64,000 bases of DNA from Pseudomonas sp. UYIF39 (GTDB lineage Bacteria; Pseudomonadota; Gammaproteobacteria; Pseudomonadales; Pseudomonadaceae): NCBI RefSeq assembly GCF_029963765.1, contig NZ_JALBYU010000005.1, positions 62,001-126,000 on the forward strand, read 5' to 3'. How positions within the stretch are numbered: the first letter of the stretch is position 1; every line of letters begins with the position of its first letter. The position numbers and the translations under genes were made by a program. Of the stretch, positions 56,002 to 64,000 are shown piece by piece. Below the pieces are notes generated by a model. It searched no databases. It was not told the DNA's origin and saw only the letters and a list, made by a program, of their open reading frames with translations.

Positions 56002-57372
56002 TCAGACGCCTTCGAGCATCGCGTCCGCCGGCGCATCGAAGCGCTGCTTGGCGGTCAATTGGAAATACAAGTAACCGACAGCCATAAACCCGAGGAACAC
56101 ACAGCCAATCAGCGTGTTGAACCAGGCCATCGCCACCAGGCACACCACCGCCAGAAACAGCGCAATACCCGGCACGATCGGATAACCCGGCGCGCGGAAG
56201 GTGCGTTCAAGGTTTGGCTCGGTTTTACGCAGTTTGAACAGGCTCAGCATACTGATGATGTACATCACGATGGCACCGAATACCGACATGGTGATCATGG
56301 CTGCCGTCAGGGTCATGCCTTGCAGGTTGACCAGGCCGTCGCTGTAGATCGCCGCGATGCCGATCACGCCGCCAGCCAGGATCGCCCGGTGCGGAGTCTG
56401 GAAGCGCGAGAGCTTGGCCAGACCGCGAGGCAGGTAACCGGCCCGGGCCAGCGCAAAGAACTGCCGCGAGTAGCCAAGAATGATCCCGTGGAAACTCGCC
56501 ACCAGACCGAACAGGCCGATCCAAACCAGCATGTGCATCCAGCTCGAATTGTTGCCGACCACGGCTTTCATTGCCTGAGGCAACGGGTCGTTGATGTTCG
56601 ACAGTTGACGCCAATCGCCAACGCCGCCCGCCATCACCATCACGCCGATAGCCAGGAACACCAAGGTCAGAATGCCACTGACGTATGCCCTGGGAATCGT
56701 GCGTTTCGGGTCCTTGGCTTCTTCAGCCGCCATCGCCGCGCCTTCAATCGCAAGGAAAAACCAGATCGCAAAGGGGATTGCCGCAAAGATGCCGGGAATC
56801 GAGCCCATGGTGAACTCGTTGGCGCCTGACCAGCCGTTAAGCGCAAAATTACTGAAGCTGAAGCCCGGCGCAACGACGCCCATGAACACCAACAATTCGG
56901 CGACCGCCAGCACGGTGACTACCAGTTCAAACGTCGCGGCGATGCTGACGCCGAGGATATTCAAGCCCATGAACACGAAATAGGCGCCTACGGCGGCGAT
57001 CTTGGGGTCCAGTTCCGGGTATTGCACGTTGAGGTAGGCGCCGATGGCCATGGCGATGGCCGGTGGCGCAAAGACGAATTCGATCAGGGTGGCGATGCCG
57101 GCGATCAGTCCGCCTTTCTCACCAAAAGCCCGCCGGCTGTAGGCAAACGGCCCGCCCGCGTGGGGAATTGCAGTAGTCAGTTCGGTGAAACTGAAAATGA
57201 AACAGGTGTACATCGTCGCCACCATCAGAGCGGTGACGAGGAAACCCAGGGTCCCTGCGGTGCCCCAGCCGTAACTCCAGCCGAAATACTCGCCGGAAAT
57301 CACCAGGCCGACGGCAATGCCCCATAAATGCAGGGTGCCGAGTGTGGGTTTGAGCTGTGTAGTAGAAGTCAT
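56002..57372 (-). CDS. eat: Ethanolamine permease
   Basis: The protein has 456 residues with 12 predicted helices of the APC family. GLVISGEYFGWSYGWGTAGTLGFLVTALMV and PHAGGPFAYSRRAFGEKGGLIAG are typical of Eat transporters. It brings ethanolamine into the cell for EutBC. GAGAGG is found a few bases before the ATG. A strong sigma-54 promoter match lies 70 bases upstream. Confidence 0.93.
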   Translation of the reverse strand: MTSTTQLKPTLGTLHLWGIAVGLVISGEYFGWSYGWGTAGTLGFLVTALMVATMYTCFIFSFTELTTAIPHAGGPFAYSRRAFGEKGGLIAGIATLIEFVFAPPAIAMAIGAYLNVQYPELDPKIAAVGAYFVFMGLNILGVSIAATFELVVTVLAVAELLVFMGVVAPGFSFSNFALNGWSGANEFTMGSIPGIFAAIPFAIWFFLAIEGAAMAAEEAKDPKRTIPRAYVSGILTLVFLAIGVMVMAGGVGDWRQLSNINDPLPQAMKAVVGNNSSWMHMLVWIGLFGLVASFHGIILGYSRQFFALARAGYLPRGLAKLSRFQTPHRAILAGGVIGIAAIYSDGLVNLQGMTLTAAMITMSVFGAIVMYIISMLSLFKLRKTEPNLERTFRAPGYPIVPGIALFLAVVCLVAMAWFNTLIGCVFLGFMAVGYLYFQLTAKQRFDAPADAMLEGV

Positions 57373-57442
57373 AAGTCCTCTCTATTTTTTATTGTTTAAT
57401 CTTTTGGACTTTCGGGTACGACGTTTTCGTGTAGAGCGGGCA

Positions 57443-57458
57443 CGCAAAGCCCGTGCCA
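57443..57458 (-). promoter_or_regulatory. Candidate sigma-54 promoter of eat-eutBC
   Basis: On the minus strand TGGCACGGGCTTTGCG has a perfect -24 TGGCAC, five-base spacer and -12 TTGC. The expected start site would be about 60 bases before the eat ATG. It fits control by the sigma-54 activator encoded nearby. The same bases also fold into a GGCACG/CGTGCC stem. Confidence 0.7.
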
Positions 57459-57493
57459 GAGCGGCAGGGCGGTTTCGGTGTGTCATTGAGGGC

Positions 57494-57519
57494 GCCATCG
57501 CGAGCTTGCTCGCGATGGC
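57494..57519. repeat. Single REP-type palindrome downstream of the aldehyde dehydrogenase gene
   Basis: GCCATCGCGAGC and GCTCGCGATGGC form a 12-base-pair stem with loop TT. It lies 44 bases after the dehydrogenase stop and may end or protect its transcript. Confidence 0.8.
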
Positions 57520-57562
57520 TATTTGAAGGGCGACACAGGAATACCTGTCCCGCCCCCGGATT

Positions 57563-59083
57563 TTAGAAGAAGCCCAGCGGATTGATGTCGTAGCTCACCA
57601 GCAGGTTTTTGGTCTGCTGATAGTGATCGAGCATCATCTTGTGGGTTTCACGACCGACGCCGGACTTCTTGTAACCGCCGAACGCGGCGTGCGCCGGGTA
57701 CAGGTGGTAGCAGTTGGTCCACACACGACCGGCCTTGATGGCACGGCCCATGCGGTAGGCGCGGTTGATGTCGCGGGTCCAGAGGCCGGCACCCAGGCCG
57801 AACTCGGTGTCGTTGGCGATGGCCAGGGCTTCGGCTTCGTCCTTGAAGGTGGTGATGCTCACCACCGGGCCAAAGATTTCTTCCTGGAACACGCGCATTT
57901 TGTTGGTGCCCTTGAGCAGGGTCGGCTGGATGTAATACCCGGTCGCCAGGTTGCCCTCGAGTTTTTCCACTTTGCCGCCGGTCAGCAGCTCGGCGCCTTC
58001 TCCTTTGGCGATTTCCAGGTACGAAAGGATTTTGTCGAATTGCTGCTCGGACGCCTGGGCGCCGACCATGGTGTCGGTGTCCAGCGGGTCGCCACGTTTG
58101 ATCGACAGGACTTTTTTCATCACGACTTTCATGAAGTCGTCGTAGATCGACTCTTGCACCAAGGCGCGGGATGGGCAGGTGCAGACTTCGCCTTGGTTGA
58201 AGAACGCCAGCACCAGGCCTTCAGCGGCTTTTTCAATGAAGCTTGGCTCGGCGTTCATGATGTCTTCGAAGAAGATGTTCGGCGACTTGCCACCCAGCTC
58301 CACGGTGGACGGAATGATGTTTTCGGCGGCGCATTTCATGATGTGCGAGCCGACCGGGGTTGAACCGGTGAAGGCAATCTTGGCGATGCGTTTGCTGGTG
58401 GCCAGGGCTTCGCCGGCTTCTTTGCCGAAGCCTTGCACCACGTTCAGCACGCCCGGCGGCAGCAGGTCGCCGATCAGCTCCATCAGCACGGTAATGCCCA
58501 GTGGCGTTTGCTCGGCAGGCTTGAGCACCACGCAGTTACCGGCCGCCAGGGCCGGGGCGAGTTTCCAGGCAGCCATCAGGATCGGGAAGTTCCACGGGAT
58601 GATCTGCCCGACCACGCCCAATGGTTCATGGATGTGATACGCCACGGTGTTGCCGTCGATCTCGGCAGCGCTGCCTTCCTGGGCGCGGATGCAACCGGCG
58701 AAGTAACGGAAATGGTCGGCCGCCAGCGGGATGTCGGCGTTGAGGGTTTCACGCACGGCTTTGCCGTTGTCCCAGGATTCGGTGATCGCCAGGACTTCCA
58801 GGTTCTGTTCGATGCGGTCGGCGATTTTCAGCAGCACCAGCGAGCGAGCCTGGGCGGACGTGGCGCCCCAGGCATCGGCAGCGGCGTGGGCAGCGTCCAG
58901 GGCCTTTTCGATGTCTTCGGCCGTGGAGCGGGGGAATTCGGCAATCGGTTGGCCATTCACTGGCGAGGTATTGGTGAAGTACTGACCTTTAACAGGCGCG
59001 ACGAACTCGCCGCCGATGTAGTTTCCGTATTTGCTCTTGAACGAAACGATAGCGCCTTCAGTACCGGGGTGAGCGTAACGCAT
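57563..59083 (-). CDS. exaC: NAD-dependent aldehyde dehydrogenase of ethanolamine catabolism (ExaC/AcoD type)
   Basis: The protein has 506 residues. The catalytic Cys lies in [15 protein letters not shown] and the general base Glu in [11 protein letters not shown]; the cofactor loop is [12 protein letters not shown]. It oxidises acetaldehyde to acetate, completing ethanolamine use. The start at 59083 has GGAG 8 bases upstream; the frame is open a further 74 codons without signals. It lies divergent to eatR and just upstream of the eat-eutBC promoter. Confidence 0.92.
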   Translation of the reverse strand: MRYAHPGTEGAIVSFKSKYGNYIGGEFVAPVKGQYFTNTSPVNGQPIAEFPRSTAEDIEKALDAAHAAADAWGATSAQARSLVLLKIADRIEQNLEVLAITESWDNGKAVRETLNADIPLAADHFRYFAGCIRAQEGSAAEIDGNTVAYHIHEPLGVVGQIIPWNFPILMAAWKLAPALAAGNCVVLKPAEQTPLGITVLMELIGDLLPPGVLNVVQGFGKEAGEALATSKRIAKIAFTGSTPVGSHIMKCAAENIIPSTVELGGKSPNIFFEDIMNAEPSFIEKAAEGLVLAFFNQGEVCTCPSRALVQESIYDDFMKVVMKKVLSIKRGDPLDTDTMVGAQASEQQFDKILSYLEIAKGEGAELLTGGKVEKLEGNLATGYYIQPTLLKGTNKMRVFQEEIFGPVVSITTFKDEAEALAIANDTEFGLGAGLWTRDINRAYRMGRAIKAGRVWTNCYHLYPAHAAFGGYKKSGVGRETHKMMLDHYQQTKNLLVSYDINPLGFF

Positions 59084-59147
59084 GATGTTTTCTCCTTGGC
59101 TTTTGTACTTATAAGAGAGCGCGCTTGTGCGCTTGTTATAAGCGTAG

Positions 59148-59163
59148 AGCAAAGGTCGGGCCA
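59148..59163 (-). promoter_or_regulatory. Candidate sigma-54 promoter of the aldehyde dehydrogenase gene
   Basis: On the minus strand TGGCCCGACCTTTGCT keeps GG and GC of the -24/-12 core (consensus TGGCAC-N5-TTGCW). The predicted start near 59137 leaves a leader of about 54 bases. Confidence 0.75.
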
Positions 59164-59226
59164 CTGCCTTGCAGGTCAGGCAAATCAAGGCCTTACGCAG
59201 TTTTTGTCGGACCGGCGGACGCTGCC

Positions 59227-59300
59227 TGTGACGGTTCCGGTACGGTCCCGGTGACACTTTGTACCGTCTTCGGCACAACCTGTGACCGGGCGGTCTTGCC
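59227..59300. promoter_or_regulatory. Dyad cluster, likely binding sites for the sigma-54 activator
   Basis: The best dyad is TGTACCGTCTTCGGCACA (59260-59277), TGTnCCG-N4-CGGnACA. Related half-sites are TGTGACGG...CCGGTACGG (59227-59245) and TGTGACCGGGCGGTC (59281-59295). They are about 65-150 bases upstream of the -24/-12 promoter on the minus strand, a normal distance for an enhancer site. Confidence 0.55.
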
Positions 59301-59383
59301 AGCATTGCAATGAAGGCTAGGCTGGAGGATGCTCGGCATCACCTCAACCACGGGTCGCCGAGCCTCGGGGAGAACAATAAGAA

Positions 59384-61297
59384 ATGCACGACAACCATTT
59401 GAGTCGCCATGCCCAGCAGGTCCTGACCGTCACTCAGGGAAAATCCCACCTGCACGGCCCCGGCAGCGACCCGTCGATTGCCCGTTCCTGGCTGCGCTGT
59501 CTTGAGGACTATCACCTCGACCCGGCCCTGACCATGGCGCCGACGGTGCTGGAACATGGCCGCGTCCTGGAAAGCCGCGAGCGCTTGCAGCAAGTGCTGC
59601 ACATCGCCGGCAGCGAAATGACCAGCCTTCATCAGCAACTCTCCGGCGCCGGCCACGCGGTCCTATTGACCGACGCCCGCGGCGTGATCCTCAATTGCGT
59701 CACCGCGCCTGCCGAGAGGAAGATTTTCGAGCGCGCCGGCCTCTGGCTTGGGGCTGACTGGAGCGAAGCCTGCGAAGGCACCAACGGCATCGGCACCTGT
59801 CTGGTGGAGCGTCAGTCGCTGACCATCCATCAGGACGAGCACTTTCGCGGCCGTCACACCGGCCTGACCTGCTCGGCGAGCCCGGTGTTCGACCCGCACG
59901 GCGAACTGCTGGCGGTGCTCGACGTGTCCTCGGCGCGTCACGAGGTCTCGCGTCAGAGCCAATTCCACACCATGGCCCTGGTCAATCTTTCGGCGAAGAT
60001 GATCGAGAGCTGCTATTTCCTGCGCTATTTCGACAATCAGTGGTTGCTGCGTTTTCACTTGCAGGCCGAATCCGTCGGGCTGTTCAGCGAAGGGTTGCTG
60101 GCGTTTGACGGGGAAGGGCGGGTCAGCGCGGTCAACCAGAGTGCGCTGAACCTGCTGGGGCATATTCGCGGTGGGTTGTTGGGCAAACCGGTGGAGGCGT
60201 TTTTCGATTGCTCGCTGGATGAATTGCTCGGCCGCGCCAGCGTCAATGCCAGCGCCAGTTGGCCGTTGCGCACGCGCGACGGACGGAGCCTGTTTGCGGT
60301 GTTGCGCGGGCAGCCACGCAGCATTCCGGTGCCGGTGGTGCAAAGTGCGGTGATCACCGAACCTTCGCGTTTATCGAGCATTTGTCTGGGCGACACGGGG
60401 TTGCAGGAAGATTTCCGCAAATCTTTGCGCGTGTTCGAGCGGGACGTACCGCTACTGATCAACGGCGAAACCGGATCCGGCAAAGAAGCGTTTGCCAAAG
60501 CCGTCCATCAGGCCAGCCAGCGAGCAGAAAAAGCCTTCGTCGCCCTCAACTGCGCAGCCATCCCCGAAAGCCTGATCGAGAGCGAACTGTTTGGTTATCG
60601 CGGCGGCAGCTTTACCGGTGCGCGTAAGGAAGGCATGCGCGGCAAGTTGCAGCAGGCCGATGGCGGCACTTTATTCCTCGATGAAATCGGCGACATGCCC
60701 TTGGCGTTGCAGACCCGGCTATTAAGGGTGCTGGAGGATCGTCAGGTGGTGCCGATCGGCGGCGAGCCGGAGTCGGTCAACGTACGGATCATCAGCGCCA
60801 CTCACCGCAATCTGCTGGAGCGGGTGCAGGACGGCAGCTTCCGCGAGGATTTGTATTACCGGCTCAACGGGCTGGAAGTTGCACTGCCGGCGTTGCGTGA
60901 TCGCAGTGATAAATCCCAACTGCTCGACTTTTTGCTGGCCGAAGAGGCGGGCGGGGAAACCGTATTGATCGACGGTCCGGCACGCCAGGCGTTGCTGGCC
61001 TTCGCCTGGCCGGGGAATGTGCGGCAGTTGCGCAATGTGCTGCGCACGTTAGCGGCGTTGTGTGACGGTGGGCGGAGCGGGCTGGAGGATTTGCCGGTGA
61101 TGATTCGCCAGGCGCGGCTGGCGGTAGTGCTAGCGGTTGAGGAAGTGTCCGAACATCCGCTGGATGATGCCGAGCGGCTGGCGTTGCTAAATGCGCTGGA
61201 GCAGACGCGTTGGCATATGACTCACACGGCTGAGCAGCTGGGTGTCAGTCGTAACACGCTTTACAGGAAACTTCGTAAGCACGGTATCGCCCGGTAG
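59384..61297 (+). CDS. eatR: Sigma-54-dependent activator of ethanolamine use (EatR-like)
   Basis: The protein has 637 residues of the AcoR type. An N-terminal GAF domain (about 60-190, with DWSEACEGTNGIGTCLVERQ) is followed by a PAS-like segment. The AAA+ domain has Walker A GETGSGKE (361-368), the sigma-54 contact loop GSFTGA (408-413, GAFTGA in most) and Walker B GGTLFLDEIGDMP. A Fis-type helix-turn-helix ends the chain (MTHTAEQLGVSRNTLYRKLRKHG). It is divergent to the dehydrogenase gene and matches P. aeruginosa PA4021 in place, which activates ethanolamine genes with RpoN. Confidence 0.92.
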   Translation: MHDNHLSRHAQQVLTVTQGKSHLHGPGSDPSIARSWLRCLEDYHLDPALTMAPTVLEHGRVLESRERLQQVLHIAGSEMTSLHQQLSGAGHAVLLTDARGVILNCVTAPAERKIFERAGLWLGADWSEACEGTNGIGTCLVERQSLTIHQDEHFRGRHTGLTCSASPVFDPHGELLAVLDVSSARHEVSRQSQFHTMALVNLSAKMIESCYFLRYFDNQWLLRFHLQAESVGLFSEGLLAFDGEGRVSAVNQSALNLLGHIRGGLLGKPVEAFFDCSLDELLGRASVNASASWPLRTRDGRSLFAVLRGQPRSIPVPVVQSAVITEPSRLSSICLGDTGLQEDFRKSLRVFERDVPLLINGETGSGKEAFAKAVHQASQRAEKAFVALNCAAIPESLIESELFGYRGGSFTGARKEGMRGKLQQADGGTLFLDEIGDMPLALQTRLLRVLEDRQVVPIGGEPESVNVRIISATHRNLLERVQDGSFREDLYYRLNGLEVALPALRDRSDKSQLLDFLLAEEAGGETVLIDGPARQALLAFAWPGNVRQLRNVLRTLAALCDGGRSGLEDLPVMIRQARLAVVLAVEEVSEHPLDDAERLALLNALEQTRWHMTHTAEQLGVSRNTLYRKLRKHGIAR

Positions 61298-61396
61298 GCA
61301 CGCTCCTACAGGGATGGCGCTGGTTGATCTTTAAACACAAGGTGCGAATTTTCCCACCCTAAGCTAACCTGCGGCCATGTTTTACGAGGTCGACTA

Positions 61397-62746
61397 ATGC
61401 ACATTCACATTCTTGGTATCTGCGGCACTTTCATGGGTTCGATGGCGGTTCTGGCCAAAGAGCTGGGCCATCACGTGACGGGCTCCGATGCCAACGTCTA
61501 TCCGCCGATGAGCACTCAGCTTGAGGCTCAGGGCATTGAGTTGACCCAAGGCTACGACCCGGCGCAGCTCGATCCGGCACCGGATCTGGTGGTGATCGGC
61601 AATGCCATGTCCCGCGGCAACCCGGCTGTCGAATACGTGCTGAACAAAGGCCTGCCGTACGTCTCCGGCCCGCAATGGCTGGCGGATCACGTGCTGCAAG
61701 GTCGCTGGGTGCTGGCCGTCGCCGGTACCCACGGCAAAACCACCACCAGCAGCATGCTCGCCTGGGTGCTGGAGCACGCGGGCATGAGCCCGGGTTTCCT
61801 GATCGGCGGCGTGCCGCAAAACTTCTCGGTGTCCGCTCGTCTGGGTGACACACCGTTCTTCGTGATCGAAGCCGACGAGTACGACAGCGCGTTCTTCGAC
61901 AAGCGTTCCAAGTTCGTTCACTACCGCCCGCGCACGGCGATCCTGAACAATCTGGAATACGATCACGCTGATATCTTCCCCGATTTGCCCGCCATCGAGC
62001 GCCAATTCCACCATTTGGTGCGGACCATTCCGAGCGAAGGCCTGGTGATCCATCCGACCACCGAGCCTGCGTTGCTGCGTGTGATCGAGATGGGTTGCTG
62101 GACCCCGGTGCAAACCACCGGTGCCGGCGGTCAGTGGCAGGTCAAGCTGCTGAGCGAAGACGGTTCGAAGTTTGAAGTGATGTTCGAAGGTGTCACTCAA
62201 GGTGTGGTCGAGTGGGACATGACCGGCCAACACAACGTCGCCAACGCGCTGGCCACGTTGGCTGCGGCGCGCCACGTCGGTGTTGTGCCGTCCATGGGCA
62301 TCGCTGCGCTGAGCGCATTCAAAAGCGTCAAGCGCCGGATGGAAAAAGTCGCGGAGGTCCGTGGCATTACCATCTATGACGACTTCGCTCACCATCCGAC
62401 GGCTATTGCGACGACCCTCGACGGCCTGCGCAAGCGCATCGGCGATGCACCGTTGATAGCGATCATCGAGCCGCGCTCCAACTCCATGAAGCTCGGTGCT
62501 CACCGCGACGGCTTGCCGGAAAGCGTGGTCGATGCCGATCAGGTGATCTGGTATGCGCCGGCCAACCTCGGTTGGGATCTGGGGGCGACTGCTGCGTTGT
62601 GTACGGTGCCGTCGATCGTCAGCGATTCGCTGGAAGGCATCATCGAGCGTGTGAAGAGCCAGGCCCAGCCCGGCACTCACGTGGTGATCATGAGCAACGG
62701 CGGCTTCGGCGGCCTGCACGGCAAACTCGCCGAGGCGCTGCAATGA
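61397..62746 (+). CDS. mpl: UDP-N-acetylmuramate:L-alanyl-gamma-D-glutamyl-meso-diaminopimelate ligase
   Basis: The protein has 449 residues. The ATP site is [13 protein letters not shown] (about 112-124), and the Mur ligase signatures include [18 protein letters not shown] and [20 protein letters not shown]. It reattaches the recycled murein tripeptide to UDP-MurNAc. GAGG stands 10 bases before the ATG. Its stop overlaps the ubiX start by four bases. Confidence 0.96.
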   Translation: MHIHILGICGTFMGSMAVLAKELGHHVTGSDANVYPPMSTQLEAQGIELTQGYDPAQLDPAPDLVVIGNAMSRGNPAVEYVLNKGLPYVSGPQWLADHVLQGRWVLAVAGTHGKTTTSSMLAWVLEHAGMSPGFLIGGVPQNFSVSARLGDTPFFVIEADEYDSAFFDKRSKFVHYRPRTAILNNLEYDHADIFPDLPAIERQFHHLVRTIPSEGLVIHPTTEPALLRVIEMGCWTPVQTTGAGGQWQVKLLSEDGSKFEVMFEGVTQGVVEWDMTGQHNVANALATLAAARHVGVVPSMGIAALSAFKSVKRRMEKVAEVRGITIYDDFAHHPTAIATTLDGLRKRIGDAPLIAIIEPRSNSMKLGAHRDGLPESVVDADQVIWYAPANLGWDLGATAALCTVPSIVSDSLEGIIERVKSQAQPGTHVVIMSNGGFGGLHGKLAEALQ

Positions 62747-63375
62747 ACAACGGCCCGGAACGCATCACGCTGGCGATGACCGGCGCTTCGGGCGCCCAAT
62801 ATGGTTTGCGCCTGCTTGACTGCCTGATTCGTGAAGACCGCGAGGTGCACTTCATGATCTCCAAGGCTGCGCAACTGGTGATGGCCACCGAGACAGACGT
62901 TACGCTGCCGCCGAAAACCCAGATGATGCAGGCCTTCCTCACCGAATACACCGGCGCTGCCGTCGGGCAGATTCGGGTGTATGGCAAGGAAGACTGGATG
63001 TCGCCAGTGGCCTCGGGCTCCGGCGCGCCGGCAGCGATGGTGGTGGTGCCGTGTTCCACCGGGACCTTGTCGGCTATTGCGACGGGGGCTTGCAACAACC
63101 TGATCGAGCGCGCTGCCGACGTCACCTTGAAGGAACGTCGTCAGCTGATTCTGGTGCCGCGTGAGGCCCCGTATTCGAGCATCCATCTGGAGAACATGCT
63201 CAAGTTGTCGAACATGGGCGTGACGATTTTGCCGGCGTCGCCAGGCTTTTATCATCAGCCGCAAACCATCGACGACTTGATCGATTTTGTCGTGGCGCGA
63301 ATTCTCAATCTGCTGAACATTCCCCAGGACATGCTGCCGCGTTGGGGCGAACACCATCTGACCAGCGATGAATAA
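62743..63375 (+). CDS. ubiX: Flavin prenyltransferase UbiX
   Basis: The protein has 210 residues of the UbiX fold: [46 protein letters not shown] (FMN and phosphate site) and [22 protein letters not shown]. It makes the prenylated FMN used by UbiD in ubiquinone synthesis. The start is the ATG in the ATGA overlap with mpl. Confidence 0.96.
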   Translation: MNNGPERITLAMTGASGAQYGLRLLDCLIREDREVHFMISKAAQLVMATETDVTLPPKTQMMQAFLTEYTGAAVGQIRVYGKEDWMSPVASGSGAPAAMVVVPCSTGTLSAIATGACNNLIERAADVTLKERRQLILVPREAPYSSIHLENMLKLSNMGVTILPASPGFYHQPQTIDDLIDFVVARILNLLNIPQDMLPRWGEHHLTSDE

Positions 63376-63652
63376 GCTGCTGGCGATTGTGCTGGCGCTG
63401 CAATTGGCTGGCTGCGCCACGGCGCGAACGCTTGATGCCGCCAAGCCCGGGGCACCAGTGGTGTATTCGGGGACGCGTCTGGATTTGTATGCCATGAACG
63501 GCGGCTGCTGCGCCATGGACCGCTTCGGCGCCGAAGCTCCGAGCTATCCGGGCGTCGACCTGCCGGCCAGAGCGTTGCTCGACACGCTGCTGTTGCCGCT
63601 GTCGCTGCTGACGGTGATCGGGGTAAGTTTTCAGGCGACGGGTGGATTGTAG
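63368..63652 (+). CDS. YceK/YidQ-family lipoprotein
   Basis: The protein has 94 residues. The signal peptide ends in the lipobox LAGC (Cys about 16). The rest, with [24 protein letters not shown] and [17 protein letters not shown], matches the YceK/YidQ (DUF1375) family. It overlaps ubiX by 8 bases. Biological role unknown. Confidence 0.85.
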   Translation: MNKLLAIVLALQLAGCATARTLDAAKPGAPVVYSGTRLDLYAMNGGCCAMDRFGAEAPSYPGVDLPARALLDTLLLPLSLLTVIGVSFQATGGL

Positions 63653-63666
63653 GACTGAGCGCGGCT

Positions 63667-63700
63667 CTTGTGGCGAGGGAGCAAGCTCCCTCGCCACAAG
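63667..63700. repeat. REP-type palindrome
   Basis: CTTGTGGCGAGGGAGC and GCTCCCTCGCCACAAG form a perfect 16-base-pair stem with a two-base loop. It sits between the convergent lipoprotein and SDR genes. Its core (GCGAGGGAGC) differs from the other REP pairs. Confidence 0.88.
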
Positions 63701-63709
63701 GTTTGCGAA

Positions 63710-64000
63710 TTACTTGCCGAGTTTGCGCAACTCATCCGACTCCACAACCCGCACCCCATCCTGCTCTTCCAGCGCCAGTCGCCACATGGCGCGGGCCAGT
63801 TGGCAGGCTTCGATGCCGCGGTATTTGCCGGGGATCAAACGGGACAAAGGCCCGACGAATTGCTCAGCCATACGCGGTTCCATACGCTCGCCCAGCAGCA
63901 GCGAAGGTCGGCAAATGGTCAGTTGCGGCCAGTCCTGCGCGCGCAACGCATATTCCATCTCGCCTTTGACCCGGTTGTAGAAAACAGAGGACCGGCGATC
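63710..64000 (-). CDS. NAD(P)-binding epimerase/oxidoreductase (TIP30-like atypical SDR), partial
   Basis: The last 96 residues are visible and the frame is open at the window edge. [15 protein letters not shown] contains the Tyr-x-x-x-Lys active-site pattern of SDR proteins (Y-N-R-V-K), then [17 protein letters not shown]. The C-terminal [15 protein letters not shown] is typical of the TIP30/HTATIP2-like group. Function in Pseudomonas is unknown. Confidence 0.85.
   Translation of the reverse strand, partial: DRRSSVFYNRVKGEMEYALRAQDWPQLTICRPSLLLGERMEPRMAEQFVGPLSRLIPGKYRGIEACQLARAMWRLALEEQDGVRVVESDELRKLGK

Noticed and set aside
61394..62743. Minus-strand open frame of 449 codons exactly opposite mpl
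   Set aside because: Shadow of mpl; no ribosome site and biased composition.

Overview
The window is chromosomal DNA of a Pseudomonas, most likely from the P. fluorescens group. The evidence is high GC content, GTG starts, ATGA/GTGA overlaps, and gene content and order that, as I recall it, follow P. aeruginosa PAO1 from about PA4067 (oprG) down to about PA4017. Synteny and species placement come from memory, not from a search.

Layout. (1) 1-6.1 kb: the start of an OprG/OmpW porin gene, a zinc-regulated ABC operon on the minus strand (DUF2796 protein, ATPase, permease, DUF3299 protein) with a candidate Zur site, then ybbN, a methyltransferase and a YbaY-type lipoprotein. (2) 6.2-15 kb: a plus-strand housekeeping run, nrdR-ribD-ribC-ribB(A)-ribH-nusB-thiL-pgpA, a periplasmic binding protein, ribA, a small membrane protein and a BtuF-like protein. 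It supplies riboflavin, ThDP, phosphatidylglycerol and B12 capture. (3) 15.1-20.3 kb, minus strand: btuB-type receptor, dxs, ispA, xseB. (4) 20.6-30.9 kb: a six-gene alpha-2-macroglobulin locus, which I identify with the P. aeruginosa mag operon and E. coli yfaP/A/T/S/Q. It has a candidate RsmA hairpin in its leader and a final gene pair that includes an unusual multi-motif protein, MagE. (5) 30.9-49.6 kb: an accessory region bounded by an IS1182-type remnant on one side and an IS66-type remnant on the other. It carries two BBP2-type porins, two MFS transporters, a flavin hydroxylase, an extradiol dioxygenase, an FAH-family hydrolase and two dedicated regulators (LysR, GntR). It also holds an orphan ABC ATPase beside a chemoreceptor, a LysR/azoreductase pair and a broken ABC permease. 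(6) 49.6-53.5 kb: a PrtR-like S24 repressor, ppa, mtfA, a DedA protein and a GNAT enzyme. (7) 53.6-61.3 kb: the ethanolamine regulon eutBC, eat, exaC-type aldehyde dehydrogenase and the sigma-54 activator eatR, with two well-matched -24/-12 promoters and a dyad cluster that could be the activator site. (8) 61.4-64 kb: mpl, ubiX, a YceK-like lipoprotein and a partial atypical SDR.

How the parts fit. The ethanolamine genes form a complete route: uptake by Eat, ammonia release by EutBC, acetaldehyde oxidation by the dehydrogenase, and control by EatR with RpoN. The aromatic genes suggest hydroxylation, ring fission and hydrolytic cleavage of a phenolic acid; the substrate cannot be read from sequence. 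Palindromic REP pairs of one family sit in the intergenic gaps of the core flanks (12.9-17.2 kb and 52.9-57.5 kb). I did not see any between 17.2 and 52.9 kb, which covers the dxs/ispA genes, the mag locus and the accessory region. No tRNA, rRNA or CRISPR array was seen.
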